DNA of 55,069 nucleotides, taken from assembly GCF_003333265.1 (NCBI RefSeq), contig NZ_QOLB01000155.1, positions 1 to 55,069 on the forward strand. The letters are read 5' to 3'. The notes beneath the pieces were generated by a model. That model saw nothing but the letters and a program-made list of their open reading frames with translations. It made no database searches and was not told the origin of the DNA. This DNA comes from Candidatus Halocynthiibacter alkanivorans (GTDB lineage: Bacteria; Pseudomonadota; Alphaproteobacteria; Rhodobacterales; Rhodobacteraceae). The position numbers and the translations under genes were made by a program. This document shows, piece by piece, positions 18,825 to 28,085 of this stretch. Positions within the stretch are counted from its first letter, which is position 1. Each line of letters opens with the position of its first letter.

Positions 18825-20285
18825 ATGACCACCCCCGCCAAGCTGGCCTATGCCGCAAGTGATCTCGACGCAATTGCCGCGTTTGAAGGTCGTATCGTTG
18901 TGTTTTCAGGCAGTGAAGGCAAACTTGATCCGGCGGCCCGGCGGGTGAACCGGCTGAGCAAAGGGGCGCTGGAGCGTCTGGTGGCCTCGGAAACATTCAA
19001 AAAACTCTCTGCAGGCAAGGCCATTGATCTGGCTTTTCCCGCCGGCATGGCGGCTGAGGCGGTTCAGGTGGTGAAGCTGGAGCGCAATGCCTCTGTTGAA
19101 CTGTCGCGCAAAGCGGGCGCTGCCATCGGCAAATCTGCCGGAAAACACAATGTCATGATCCATGCACCGTTGATGAAACAGGCGGATGAGATCGCGCTTG
19201 GCGCCCTGCTGCGCGCCTATGGGTTCAACGATCATAAAAGCAAAGAAAGCCCCAAAGCCGGTGACATCACCGTTGTAGTGAAAGAACCGGAGACACATTC
19301 AGCGACCGCCGTGGATGCGCTGGCCCAGGGCGTGTTTTTCACCCGCGATCTTGTGTCTGAGCCCGCCAATATTCTGACCACCACTGAATTCGCCACCCGG
19401 CTGGAAGCGTTGAGCGATCTGGGCGTCAAAGTCGAAGTGCTGGAAGAAGATCAGCTGGAAGCGCTTGGTATGCGCACGCTTCTGTGCGTCGGGCAGGGTT
19501 CTGTCAGCCCGTCCAAAGTGGTGATCATGCAGTGGAACGGCGGCGGCGAGGAAGCGCCTTTCGCGCTGGTCGGCAAAGGTGTGGTGTTTGACACTGGCGG
19601 TATTTCCCTGAAACCCGCCGCTGGCATGGAAGATATGACCATGGATATGGGCGGCGCTGGTGTGGTGTCGGGCGTGATGAAAACGCTGGCCCTGCGCGGC
19701 GCCAAAGCCAATGTGGTCGGCCTGGTTGGCATCGTTGAAAACATGCCCTCGGGCAATGCGATCCGCCCCGGCGACGTGGTGAAATCGATGAAAGGCGACA
19801 CCGTTGAAATCATCAACACCGACGCCGAAGGCCGTCTGGTGCTGGCCGATGTGCTCTGGTACGCCCAGGAACGCTTTAAACCCACCGGCTTGATCAACCT
19901 GGCAACCCTGACCGGGGCAATCATCGTCGGTCTTGGCCATGAGAACGCCGGCGTATTTTCCAATGATGACACTTTGTGCAATGCCTTCCTGAAATCCGCC
20001 GAAGCGGAGATCGAGGGGGCCTGGCGCATGCCGCTGGGCAAGGCCTATGACGATATGCTGAAATCTCAGGTCGCCGATATGCGCAACAGCTGTGGTCGCG
20101 CGGCGGGTTCAATCACCGCAGCGCAGTTCCTGAAACGTTTTGTCAAAGATGAAACCCCCTGGATCCATCTGGACATTGCCGGCGTTGCCGAGGTGAAAAA
20201 AGAAACTGCTCTCTCTCCCAAAGGTGCCACCGGCTGGGGCGTGCTGGCGCTGAACCGGCTGATTGCCGACAACTACGAGGTCTGA
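18825..20285 (+). CDS. pepA: Leucyl aminopeptidase (M17)
   Basis: Cytosolic two-metal aminopeptidase that removes N-terminal residues; in E. coli PepA also binds DNA. The ATG at 18825 has AGGAGAG eight bases upstream; the 56-codon extension upstream overlaps the lptF promoter region. The N-terminal domain spans about residues 1-170 and the catalytic domain follows with GKGVVFDTGGISLKPAAGME and the M17 signature NTDAEGRLVLADVL. At 486 residues it is usual length. holC starts five bases after the stop, a common arrangement. Confidence 0.97.
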   Translation: MTTPAKLAYAASDLDAIAAFEGRIVVFSGSEGKLDPAARRVNRLSKGALERLVASETFKKLSAGKAIDLAFPAGMAAEAVQVVKLERNASVELSRKAGAAIGKSAGKHNVMIHAPLMKQADEIALGALLRAYGFNDHKSKESPKAGDITVVVKEPETHSATAVDALAQGVFFTRDLVSEPANILTTTEFATRLEALSDLGVKVEVLEEDQLEALGMRTLLCVGQGSVSPSKVVIMQWNGGGEEAPFALVGKGVVFDTGGISLKPAAGMEDMTMDMGGAGVVSGVMKTLALRGAKANVVGLVGIVENMPSGNAIRPGDVVKSMKGDTVEIINTDAEGRLVLADVLWYAQERFKPTGLINLATLTGAIIVGLGHENAGVFSNDDTLCNAFLKSAEAEIEGAWRMPLGKAYDDMLKSQVADMRNSCGRAAGSITAAQFLKRFVKDETPWIHLDIAGVAEVKKETALSPKGATGWGVLALNRLIADNYEV

Positions 20286-20289
20286 TCCA

Positions 20290-20748
20290 GTGGGCGCTGT
20301 CTATTTCTATCACCTGACCCAGGCCTCATTGGAAGAAACCCTTCCCATGCTGTTGGGAAAAGCGGTGCAGGCCGGGTGGAATGTGGCGGTGCGCGGCACG
20401 CGCGAGGCGCGGCTGGACTGGCTTGATCAAAAGCTGTGGCAGGGGGCTGGTGACAGTTTCCTGCCACACGGCGTTGCCGGCGGTCCCCATGATGCCGATC
20501 AACCGGTGCTGCTGACCACTTCGACCAGCGCGGCCAATAAGGCAAGCTGCGTGATGGCGGTGGACGGTGCGGCGGTGACTTCGGAAGAGATCACCACACT
20601 ACAGCGGGTCTGTATTATTTTTGACGGTACGGATACGGAAGCGGTGCAGCAGGCGCGCAGCCAGTGGAAAGAGCTGTCCGCAGCGGGTTGCTCTGCGCAG
20701 TACTGGAGCCAGGAAAGTGGCCGCTGGGAGAAAAAGGCCGAAAGCTGA
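20290..20748 (+). CDS. holC: DNA polymerase III subunit chi
   Basis: HolC bridges the clamp-loader psi subunit and single-strand binding protein. The GTG at 20290 gives VGAVYFYHLTQASLEETLPM, the family N-terminus, and lies five bases after the pepA stop, so translational coupling is likely. Conserved landmarks are LLGKAVQAGWNVAVRG, LDQKLWQGAGDSFLPHG and the C-terminal QARSQWKELSAAGCSAQYW. The 152 residues are normal for alphaproteobacterial chi. It is followed by the octamer repeat tract. Confidence 0.93.
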   Translation: MGAVYFYHLTQASLEETLPMLLGKAVQAGWNVAVRGTREARLDWLDQKLWQGAGDSFLPHGVAGGPHDADQPVLLTTSTSAANKASCVMAVDGAAVTSEEITTLQRVCIIFDGTDTEAVQQARSQWKELSAAGCSAQYWSQESGRWEKKAES

Positions 20749-20802
20749 AGTGGCGTGATACTGGCATCTCTTGCTTGCACAGCGCCCGGTGCCGGGGCAA
20801 TG

Positions 20803-20898
20803 CGTCTCAGCGTCTCAGCGTCTCAGCGTCTCAGCGTCTCAGCGTCTCAGCGTCTCAGCGTCTCAGCGTCTCAGCGTCTCAGCGTCTCAGCGTCTCAG
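20803..20898. repeat. Twelve perfect tandem copies of the octamer CGTCTCAG
   Basis: Ninety-six bases consist of CGTCTCAG repeated twelve times without a mismatch. The tract lies between the convergent holC (stop at 20748) and the retropepsin-like gene (stop at 20911), so it is not in an accepted coding frame. Perfect identity implies recent slippage expansion and probable copy-number variation. Confidence 0.98.
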
Positions 20899-20910
20899 CA
20901 CGACAACTCG

Positions 20911-21489
20911 TCAGCGGATCAGCACCAGCCGGTCACCGGTAATTTCTATTTTTGAATAGCGGCTGAGATAGCTCATACCCAGAAGCGATCCGTCCTGGTC
21001 TCCCTGGCTGACAAAAGTCTCAACGCCCTGGTCGCGCATGCCATTCAGCTCAAACTCCACACCGGACAGGCGTGCGGTGCGCACGGCTCCATTGGCTGTA
21101 TAGGCGGTTGAAGTATAATGAAGTTTTTCCGGATCAGTGCCAATGCGCATCGCGTCCGCCTGGCTGAGCGCCACTGAAGTGGCCCCGGTGTCGATCATGA
21201 AATCAACCGGCACGCCATTGAGCTTCAGCGTCAGATAATAATGCCCGTCGCCCTGGCGTGGTACTTCGATCTGACCGGCAGGGCCGATATATTGTGCCCG
21301 GCTGTTGTCGCGCTGAATGTCGTCCCACAGGCCGTAACCGGCCATCAGCCCCACAATCAGCAGCAGCCAGACGATGCCTTGTTTCAACACATTATGAAGG
21401 TTCTGGCGGTTTTCAGCGATGAACCAGCCAATCACTGCCGCCGCCAGCACTGTCAGATAGACCAGTTGTACAGGATCGACTGAACGCAT
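20911..21489 (-). CDS. Retropepsin-like aspartic protease, membrane-anchored
   Basis: A clan AA aspartic protease of the single-domain type that acts as a dimer. The ATG at 21489 is preceded by GAGGAGAGGG about eight bases upstream, giving 192 residues. Two membrane helices (about 8-24 and 37-55) are followed by an extracytoplasmic domain with the catalytic FMIDTGATSVALS motif and a later SLLGMSYLSRYSKIEI strand pair typical of the retropepsin fold. The stop is 13 bp from the octamer tract. Its natural substrate is unknown. Confidence 0.88.
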   Translation of the reverse strand: MRSVDPVQLVYLTVLAAAVIGWFIAENRQNLHNVLKQGIVWLLLIVGLMAGYGLWDDIQRDNSRAQYIGPAGQIEVPRQGDGHYYLTLKLNGVPVDFMIDTGATSVALSQADAMRIGTDPEKLHYTSTAYTANGAVRTARLSGVEFELNGMRDQGVETFVSQGDQDGSLLGMSYLSRYSKIEITGDRLVLIR

Positions 21490-21535
21490 ATTTTTCCCTC
21501 TCCTCAGTTCAAGATAGGCACGGAGGAGGTGAATG

Positions 21536-22153
21536 TCAGCCAGGGACGGCGGGAATAAATCCAATAATACCGTCGGCAATGAACTGTACTGACAGCGCCG
21601 CCAGCAACATGCCGAGCAGGCGGGTCACCACATTGGTGCCAGTCTGCCCCAGTGCCTTTTCCAGCAGCGGCGCCAGCAGAGCCATGACCAGCACCAGCAC
21701 CAGGACGGCCGCCAGCATCAACAGCACCATGCCCGTTTCCAATGCGCCCTCGGCCTGATCCATCAGCAGGATCATGGTTGCAATGGCGCCTGGCCCGGCG
21801 ATCAGCGGTGTGGCCAGCGGGAAGACCGAAGGGTCGTCATCCTCGCTGGTCTGGCTTTTGCGCCGCTTGGTGCGCCGTTCAAACAACATGTCCAGCGCGG
21901 TGAGGAACAGCAAGATGCCACCGGCGATGCGGAAGGCAGGCATGGAGATACCGGCAAAACCCAGAACCGCTTCGCCAAAAAAGCCAAACAGCGTCAGCAG
22001 CAGCGCACCAATCATCACCGCACGCAGCGCCACTGAGCGCCGCTGTACCGGGCTCATGCCCCGGCACAAAGCGACAAAAATCGGCGCCAGCCCGATGGGA
22101 TCAATGATCACAAACAGGGTGAAGAATGCGGTGATAAGCGCCTGATACTCCAA
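21536..22153 (-). CDS. MarC-family integral membrane protein
   Basis: A MarC/UPF0056 membrane protein; the family name comes from a mar-locus gene, but a role in antibiotic resistance is not established. About six membrane helices are visible, with the family hallmark DPIGLAPIFVALC in the first third and PLATPLIAGPGAIATMILLM in the second half. The likely start is TTG at 22153, with AGAGG seven bases upstream and two bases after the ABC-F stop codon; the open frame upstream lies inside that gene. That gives 205 residues. It is probably co-transcribed with the ABC-F gene. Confidence 0.9.
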   Translation of the reverse strand: MEYQALITAFFTLFVIIDPIGLAPIFVALCRGMSPVQRRSVALRAVMIGALLLTLFGFFGEAVLGFAGISMPAFRIAGGILLFLTALDMLFERRTKRRKSQTSEDDDPSVFPLATPLIAGPGAIATMILLMDQAEGALETGMVLLMLAAVLVLVLVMALLAPLLEKALGQTGTNVVTRLLGMLLAALSVQFIADGIIGFIPAVPG

Positions 22154-22155
22154 GA

Positions 22156-24006
22156 TTAAGCCTCTGCTTTTTCCAGTTTTTCCAGTGCCTTCATCCACAT
22201 CGCGTCGGCCCGGTCCTGGGCGTTCATAACGTCGGAATATTTCTTCTGCCAGACCGCGGCCTCATCAGCTTTACCGTCTTCATACAGCGTCGGCGAAGCC
22301 AGTTTTTTGGCCAGTTTCTCGCGCATGTCATTCAGCTTCTGCACCCGTTCTTCGCATTTGCGCACATCTGAACGCAGCGCTTTGACCGCATCCTGGCTCG
22401 GGCGTTTGGGTTTTGCTTTGTCTTTGACCTTGTCTTTCGCCGGCTTGTCGACGGAGAGCAACATTTTGCGGTAGGTCTGAAGATCTTCTTCATAGGGCGC
22501 GACGTGCCCGTCTTTCACCAGCCACAGCCGGTCGGCAACCATGGAGAGCAGATGCATATCGTGGCTGACCAGGATCACCGCACCGGTATAGGCGGTCAAC
22601 GCCTCGACCAGCGCTTCACGGCTTTCGATGTCCAGGTGGTTGGTCGGCTCATCGAGAATCAGCAGATGCGGCGCGGGCAGGGTGGCCAGAAGAAGCGACA
22701 GACGTGCTTTCTGACCGCCCGACAGGCGCCCCACTTCGGTATCTGCCTGATCTGAACCAAGCCCAAAGCCCGCCAGACGCGCCCGCAGCCGGGCCTGGCC
22801 TTCCAGCGGCCGCTCGCGCAGAAGGTGCTGCAGCGGGGTCTCATCAATGAACAGTTCATCCACCTGATGCTGGGCAAAGAAGCCAACCCGCAGCTTGCTG
22901 GAGGTGACCATATCACCGCCCATCGGCTTCAGGCGGTCGGACAACAGTTTGGCCAGCGTCGATTTTCCTTCGCCGTTGCGGCCGAGCAAGGCGATGCGGT
23001 CGTCCTGATCAATACGCAGGTCCAGACGGCTGAGAATGGCTTTACCGTCATAGCCCACCGAGACGTCTTCGGTGCTGATGATCGGCGGTGACAACTCTTC
23101 AGGCACCGGGAAAGTGAACTTCACCCGCGCCGCATCTTCGGGCGCGGTGATGGTGGTCATTCTTTCCAGCATTTTCACCCGGGACTGCGCCTGTTTGGCT
23201 TTAGAAGCCTTGGCTTTGAACCGGTCAACAAAGCTTTGCAGATGGGCGCGTTGCAGGTCCTGTTTCTTAGCGGCTGCAGCCTGAACCGCCCGTTTGGCGG
23301 AGCGCTGGCGTACAAACTGGTCATAAGGCCCGGTGTAATAGGTCAGCTTGCGCTCATCCAGGTGCAGAATTGCACCGACAGCCCGGTTCAACAATTCGCG
23401 GTCGTGGCTGATGATCAGCACCGTGTGGGGATATTTGCCCAGGTAGGCTTCAAGCCAGAGCGCGCCCTCAAGATCAAGGTAGTTGGTCGGCTCATCGAGC
23501 AGCAGGAAATCCGGCTCGGAGAACAACACCGCTGCCAGCGCGACGCGCATACGCCAACCACCGGAAAAGGCGGAACAGGGCATTTTCTGCTCGGCATAGG
23601 TGAACCCAAGTCCGCGCAGAATAGAGGAGGCACGCCCCTCGGCCGACCAGGCATCAATGTCAGCCAGTCTGGCGTGAATTTCGGCAATCCGGTGGGCGTC
23701 TGAAGTGGCATCAGATTCGGCCATCAACTCAGCGCGTTCGATATCCGCCGCCAGCACGGTGTCGATCAACGAGACCTCATTGCCCGGCACCTCCTGGGCG
23801 ACGCCGCCGATACGGGCGCGCGCCGGGATAGTGATCGCGCCGCCCTCCAGCACCAGTTCGCCACGGATCAGCTTGAACAGCGTGGTTTTGCCGGCGCCAT
23901 TGCGCCCGATAATCCCGACCTTGTGACCGGTGGGGATAGTGACGGAAGCGTTCTCGATCAGAGGACGGCCTTCAACGGAGTATGAGATATCATTAATTCT
24001 GAGCAT
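22156..24006 (-). CDS. ABC-F family ATPase (Uup/YheS type)
   Basis: A soluble ABC-F protein with two ATPase domains and no membrane part; such proteins act on the ribosome. The first domain has GRNGAGKTTLFKLIRG and FSGGWRMRVALA with LLDEPTNYLD. A charged linker (about 250-300) follows, then the second domain with GRNGEGKSTLAKLL, LSGGQKARLSLLLA and LILDEPTNHLD. A Lys-rich region (about 510-550) and a C-terminal coiled coil (RKCEERVQKLNDMREKLAKK) resemble the Uup/YheS branch. The ATG at 24006 is chosen over an upstream open frame because LRINDISYSVEGRPL is the family start. Confidence 0.94.
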   Translation of the reverse strand: MLRINDISYSVEGRPLIENASVTIPTGHKVGIIGRNGAGKTTLFKLIRGELVLEGGAITIPARARIGGVAQEVPGNEVSLIDTVLAADIERAELMAESDATSDAHRIAEIHARLADIDAWSAEGRASSILRGLGFTYAEQKMPCSAFSGGWRMRVALAAVLFSEPDFLLLDEPTNYLDLEGALWLEAYLGKYPHTVLIISHDRELLNRAVGAILHLDERKLTYYTGPYDQFVRQRSAKRAVQAAAAKKQDLQRAHLQSFVDRFKAKASKAKQAQSRVKMLERMTTITAPEDAARVKFTFPVPEELSPPIISTEDVSVGYDGKAILSRLDLRIDQDDRIALLGRNGEGKSTLAKLLSDRLKPMGGDMVTSSKLRVGFFAQHQVDELFIDETPLQHLLRERPLEGQARLRARLAGFGLGSDQADTEVGRLSGGQKARLSLLLATLPAPHLLILDEPTNHLDIESREALVEALTAYTGAVILVSHDMHLLSMVADRLWLVKDGHVAPYEEDLQTYRKMLLSVDKPAKDKVKDKAKPKRPSQDAVKALRSDVRKCEERVQKLNDMREKLAKKLASPTLYEDGKADEAAVWQKKYSDVMNAQDRADAMWMKALEKLEKAEA

Positions 24007-24139
24007 GGGTGCTGTGTGCCTGCTCTTGAAGCAATCGTCAATCACAGCTTTTCATGTGGTCAATGTCGTGTTACGGGGCAGACAGAATTAAACCACAGGC
24101 ACGGGGTCTGTGGGGACCGATATTACAAGGACCGATATC

Positions 24140-24562
24140 ATGGCTGTAGAACGTACGCTTTCGATCATCAAACCAGATGCCACCAAACGCAACCTGACCG
24201 GCAAAATCAACGCCAAGTTCGAAGATGCCGGCCTGCGCATCATCGCGCAGAAACGCGTTCAGCTGACCATGGAACAGGCTGGCACATTCTATGAAGTGCA
24301 CAAAGAACGCCCCTTTTATGGCGAACTGTGTGAATTCATGGTGTCCGAGCCGGTTGTTCTTCAGGTTCTGGAAGGCGAAGGCGCTATTCTGAAAAACCGT
24401 GAAGTCATGGGCGCAACCAACCCTGCGGACGCCGCTCCCGGCACCATCCGCGCTGATTTCGCGCTGTCGGTTGGCGAAAACTCGGTTCACGGTTCTGATG
24501 CACCTGAAACCGCTGCTGCTGAGATCGCTTATTTCTTCGCTGGCCTCGAGCTGGTGGGCTAA
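24140..24562 (+). CDS. ndk: Nucleoside diphosphate kinase
   Basis: Transfers the terminal phosphate of NTPs to NDPs through a phosphohistidine. The 140-residue protein begins [20 protein letters not shown] after the Met and carries the active-site histidine at residue 117 in [12 protein letters not shown], the same number as in E. coli. [11 protein letters not shown] is also typical. It is divergent from the ABC-F gene (133-bp gap, presumably both promoters) and monocistronic, ending at a strong terminator. Confidence 0.98.
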   Translation: MAVERTLSIIKPDATKRNLTGKINAKFEDAGLRIIAQKRVQLTMEQAGTFYEVHKERPFYGELCEFMVSEPVVLQVLEGEGAILKNREVMGATNPADAAPGTIRADFALSVGENSVHGSDAPETAAAEIAYFFAGLELVG

Positions 24563-24592
24563 GCCCCGTAATCAGTCAGCACGTCTGATTTT

Positions 24593-24627
24593 GGCCGGCT
24601 CCGGGATCTCCTGGAGCCGGCCTTTTT
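24593..24627 (+). terminator. Rho-independent terminator of ndk
   Basis: A perfect 10-bp stem GGCCGGCTCC/GGAGCCGGCC with a ten-base loop is followed directly by five T, 30 bp after the ndk stop. Confidence 0.95.
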
Positions 24628-24689
24628 ATGACCGGACAGCGCCGCCCGCCTCCCCCGGCCTCTGCCACGCAGATCCCGCCCGGAGGGGG

Positions 24690-24739
24690 CAGGCGAAAAG
24701 CTGCGCTTTTCGCCTGTTGCACCGCGTAAAACGCGGTGC
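24690..24739. repeat. Two adjacent tight hairpins, probable dispersed repeat element
   Basis: The first hairpin pairs AGGCGAAAAGC (24691-24701) with GCTTTTCGCCT (24705-24715) around a three-base loop. The second pairs GCACCGCGT (24719-24727) with ACGCGGTGC (24731-24739) around AAA. An AT-rich segment with TTCGTATTCGAA follows at about 24757-24769. The gene-free stretch 24628-24922 holds nothing else I can name. The arrangement looks like a small dispersed palindromic element of this lineage, or a structured RNA. Confidence 0.5.
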
Positions 24740-24922
24740 GCGGCCCAAGGCTTTGATTTTTCGTATTCGAAATTTAAAAGGGGCGGGAGGAATTGCCACG
24801 GTCATCGCGTCGTATGGTGTGTGCCGCCTTGCGCTCTGACGCAGGTCTTTACCTCTGTGAAGGACACACTTGATTGTGCACTTGTTTTCGGATGGCTCGA
24901 TTTTCGGCCGGGGCGCCCGCTT

Positions 24923-25276
24923 TCAGCGTCGGGTTCCGGTGCCTATAATATTGAGGAAAAGTTCAATTTCTGAACTGTCATCCTGGCGGGGATTGGCTTT
25001 CAGATATGCCTTTGATCTGGCCTTGATCAGATCAAAGCGCGCCCGCAATTCTTTCTTTTCATCACCGCGGCAATCGTTCCACGGCCGCCCCTGCAGCCCC
25101 ATGACCATCGCGTAATAACCAATGAAATGGGGTCGTCCGCCACGGTTCAGAAGCTGAAGATAGGCGCCGTCAGACCCGAGCTGGCGCAAGGCCTCAGCGG
25201 AGTGAATGCCGGCACGGGCATAAACCGCATCCGTGGCAGGACCGAGATTGCGAATGGAGGACACAGGAGCTGACAT
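24923..25276 (-). CDS. TfoX C-terminal-domain protein
   Basis: A 117-residue protein whose central part (VSSIRNLGPATDAVYARAGI followed by HSAEALRQLGSDGAYLQLL) matches the TfoX C-terminal, helix-hairpin-helix-like domain found alone in many alphaproteobacteria. In gammaproteobacteria full-length TfoX/Sxy promotes competence gene expression; that role cannot be assumed for this stand-alone domain. The C-terminal half is charged and helical (GDEKKELRARFDLIKARSKA). It lies upstream of the hairpin element on the same strand as a possible 34-residue peptide. Confidence 0.85.
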   Translation of the reverse strand: MSAPVSSIRNLGPATDAVYARAGIHSAEALRQLGSDGAYLQLLNRGGRPHFIGYYAMVMGLQGRPWNDCRGDEKKELRARFDLIKARSKAYLKANPRQDDSSEIELFLNIIGTGTRR

Positions 25277-25312
25277 GCTGTCAGTCTAACCTGGCCCTGG
25301 CGTGGTGGAAAG

Positions 25313-25417
25313 TCAGATCGCCGCCCAGTCGGTAAACTTGTAATCCGCGACAGGTTCAGGTTGCGGAGTAGGAGCCGGTGAGGGTTCCTCAGGTACGGTT
25401 TGTTTTTCAGTGGCCAT
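25313..25417 (-). CDS. Possible small protein of 34 residues
   Basis: A short frame with a convincing ribosome binding site: AAGGAGA lies 7 bases before ATG at 25417. It encodes a Pro/Glu-rich peptide beginning MATEKQTVPEEPSPAPTPQP and ending VADYKFTDWAAI. The aromatic, ordered-looking C-terminus after an acidic Pro-rich part suggests selection on the protein. I do not recognise it. It lies 37 bp upstream of the TfoX-domain gene on the same strand and could be in one transcript with it. Confidence 0.5.
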   Translation of the reverse strand: MATEKQTVPEEPSPAPTPQPEPVADYKFTDWAAI

Positions 25418-25689
25418 CTCACGTTCTCCTTACAGGTGTTCCGGCGGTCTGCAGAGACAGGCTGCCATAAATATAAGGAGAAAATGGGGCGCAATACGAC
25501 CGGAACCAAGCACGATTACGGCCTGTTCATGCGATGTGTTCAGCCTGTGTTTCCATGTGATGTGCAAAGGGCGCCCGCCATAGGCTGACATTTTGCGCAT
25601 GCGCGGACCTGTTTTTACTCAAGGACATCGGACAGGTCATTGTTCTTCTGCGGTCATGGCGCCGCCCCAAAGGGGCAGCGCCAAATGTT

Positions 25690-27645
25690 TCAACCGGCGT
25701 TGTGCACTGAATTTGCAATCAACTCTTCGACCACTGACGGATCTGCAAGTGTTGACGTATCACCCAGGCTGCCGGTGTCATTCTCGGCAATCTTGCGCAG
25801 GATGCGGCGCATGATCTTGCCTGAGCGGGTTTTGGGCAGGCCGGGCGCCCACTGGATCACATCTGGTTTGGCAATCGGGCCGATTTCGCGGCGCACCCAG
25901 GTCTCGAGTTCCTTCTTAAGCGCTGCGTCGGGTTCTTCGCCCTGCATCAGCGTCACGTAGGCATAGATGCCCTGACCTTTGATCTCATGCGGAAAACCAA
26001 CCACCGCCGCCTCGGCCACTTTCGGATGCGCCACCAGTGCGCTTTCCACCTCGGCGGTGCCCATACGATGGCCCGAAACGTTGATCACGTCATCAACGCG
26101 GCCGGTGATCCAGTAATAGCCATCTGCATCGCGGCGGCAGCCGTCACCAGAAAAGAAATAGCCTTTGTATTGCTGGAAATAAGTTTCCTGAAACCGCTGA
26201 TGGTCGCCATAAATGGTGCGCATCTGACCCGGCCAGCTGTCTTTGATGCAGAGCACGCCCTCGACGCCATTGCCTTGCAGTTCTTCACCCGTTGCCGCAT
26301 CCAGAATGACCGGCTCGACGCCAAAAAACGGCAGGGTTGCAGAGCCGGGTTTGGTGGCGGTGGCGCCGGGCAGGGGGGTCAGCATATGGCCACCGGTTTC
26401 GGTCTGCCACCAGGTGTCCACGATCGGCGCTTTGCCCTTGCCGACCACCTCATTGTACCAGTTCCACGCCTCGGGATTGATCGGCTCGCCCACCGTGCCC
26501 AGCAATTTGATCGAGGACAGGTCGTATTTCTCCACTGGCGCATTGCCATGGGCCATCAATGCCCGGATCGCGGTTGGCGCAGTGTAGAACTGATTGACCT
26601 TGTGTTTTTCGCATACGGCCCAGAAACGGCCGGCGTCGGGCCAGGTGGGCACGCCTTCAAACATCAGCGTGGTGGCGCCATTGGCCAGCGGACCATAGAC
26701 GATATAGCTGTGACCAGTGACCCAGCCCACATCGGCGCTGCACCAGAACACATCGCCGTCGTGATAATCAAAGGTGTATTGATGGCTGATCGCTGCAAAA
26801 GTCAGATAGCCGCCGGAACTGTGCACCACGCCTTTGGGTTTGCCGGTGGAGCCAGAGGTGTACAGGATGAACAGCGGGTGTTCCGCACCAACTTCCTCGG
26901 GCGGGCAATCGGCAGATGCCGCGGCCATTTCCGCTTTGACATCCACGTCGCGGGAGTCATCCCAGGTGGTCTGGCCGCCAGTATGTTTCACCACCAGGCA
27001 GCGCACATCGTCGGCGCAATGCAACAAGGCCGCGTCGGCATTGGATTTCAGCGCGGTGCGTCGACCGCCGCGCGGCGCTTCATCCGCAGTAATAAGCACT
27101 TTGGCGCCACAATCATTGACCCGGTTTGCCAGCGCATCGGGAGAAAAACCGGCAAATACAATCGAATGGATGGCGCCAAGCCGTGCACAGGCCAGCATCG
27201 CATAGGCAGCCTCCGGGATCATCGGCATGTAGATCACCACCCGGTCGCCCTTGGCCACGCCCTGGGACTTCAACACATTGGCAAATCGGTTTACCTTGTC
27301 GCTCAGCATAGTGTAGCTGATGTGCTGCGCCGGATCCTCGGGATTGTCGGGTTCAAAAATGATCGCGGTCTGCTCACCGCGGCTGGCCAGATGGCGGTCG
27401 ATGCAATTGGCAGCGACATTCAATGTGCCGTCTGCAAACCATTCCACACTGACTTTGCCGTAGTCAAAACTGGTGTTTTTGACTTTGGAATAGGGTGTTA
27501 TCCAGTCAAGACGCTTGCCCTGTTCGCCCCAGAACGCCTCGGGATCATTGACGGAGGCCGCGTACATTTTTTTGTAAGTTGCCTCGTCGGCGTGGGCATG
27601 TGCGCTGAATGCGGCACTGGGTGCGTAGGTCTTGCTGTCTGGCAT
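25690..27645 (-). CDS. acs: Acetyl-CoA synthetase
   Basis: Activates acetate to acetyl-CoA through acetyl-AMP in the cytoplasm. At 651 residues it is full length. Motifs include the AMP-binding loop [33 protein letters not shown], the hinge/C-terminal domain segment [20 protein letters not shown] and the C-terminal [15 protein letters not shown] containing the lysine normally acetylated by Pat-type enzymes. It is monocistronic on the minus strand, with a 440-bp upstream region that contains two inverted repeats likely to be regulatory. Confidence 0.97.
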   Translation of the reverse strand: MPDSKTYAPSAAFSAHAHADEATYKKMYAASVNDPEAFWGEQGKRLDWITPYSKVKNTSFDYGKVSVEWFADGTLNVAANCIDRHLASRGEQTAIIFEPDNPEDPAQHISYTMLSDKVNRFANVLKSQGVAKGDRVVIYMPMIPEAAYAMLACARLGAIHSIVFAGFSPDALANRVNDCGAKVLITADEAPRGGRRTALKSNADAALLHCADDVRCLVVKHTGGQTTWDDSRDVDVKAEMAAASADCPPEEVGAEHPLFILYTSGSTGKPKGVVHSSGGYLTFAAISHQYTFDYHDGDVFWCSADVGWVTGHSYIVYGPLANGATTLMFEGVPTWPDAGRFWAVCEKHKVNQFYTAPTAIRALMAHGNAPVEKYDLSSIKLLGTVGEPINPEAWNWYNEVVGKGKAPIVDTWWQTETGGHMLTPLPGATATKPGSATLPFFGVEPVILDAATGEELQGNGVEGVLCIKDSWPGQMRTIYGDHQRFQETYFQQYKGYFFSGDGCRRDADGYYWITGRVDDVINVSGHRMGTAEVESALVAHPKVAEAAVVGFPHEIKGQGIYAYVTLMQGEEPDAALKKELETWVRREIGPIAKPDVIQWAPGLPKTRSGKIMRRILRKIAENDTGSLGDTSTLADPSVVEELIANSVHNAG

Positions 27646-28085
27646 GGTTCTCTCCCGTTATTCATGGCGGCGCCGGGCCGTCTGAAGATCATGCAAGGTG
27701 AATCGCAGATCTCTCCTCTTGATCTGATGTTTACACCATTTGCATGCAAACAGTGGCGTAAACCCTTTGACCGGTTCATCTATTTTGTGAATATCTTCAC
27801 CATTCCACGCAGGTTTTGTAAATTGAATTAACTGAAATCAAATTTAATTGTGTAATTTCAGTGATATACGCTGACTTTTCAACATTTGTAGATGCAGAAA
27901 ATTAACGAACACAGCAGGGGGGCTCGCTTTGAGCAGATCGAACTTCACCGTCATCACCTCAGTAACATATTGAGAAATATCTATGAAACTGATGGTGGCC
28001 GCCTTGTCCCGGACTCTGCAAGCGGTCCGCATTCCTACCACATATATCCCGGGACAAGGCTGTAAGACCTGTCTACTGTGGCGGC
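27646..28085. other. Divergent intergenic region between acs and the phosphotransferase gene
   Basis: This AT-richer stretch holds no convincing gene. It contains the 12-bp palindrome TTTGCATGCAAA (27739-27750) about 95 bp before acs and an inverted repeat GTGAA-TATC-TTCAC (27787-27800). The run around 27816-27864 is rich in TTAA/AATT steps and could house promoters in both directions. Confidence 0.6.
27739..27750. promoter_or_regulatory. TTTGCATGCAAA palindrome upstream of acs
   Basis: A perfect 12-bp palindrome in the acs leader. TTTGCA/TGCAAA half-sites recall the TTTGCAAA-type boxes of the RamB/PccR short-chain acyl-CoA regulators known in actinobacteria and Rhodobacter. The match is partial and the assignment is inferred. 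Confidence 0.35.

Noticed and set aside
20803-20942. Octamer array as coding sequence (Ser-Val-Ser-Ala-Ser-Gln-Arg-Leu repeats) or as a CRISPR array
   Set aside because: Reading frames through it arise only from the repeat and lack a start region; there are no spacers between units, so it is not CRISPR.
25987-27831. 614-codon plus-strand frame opposite acs
   Set aside because: Antisense to a clear acetyl-CoA synthetase; His/Gly/Arg-rich composition is typical of an antisense frame.
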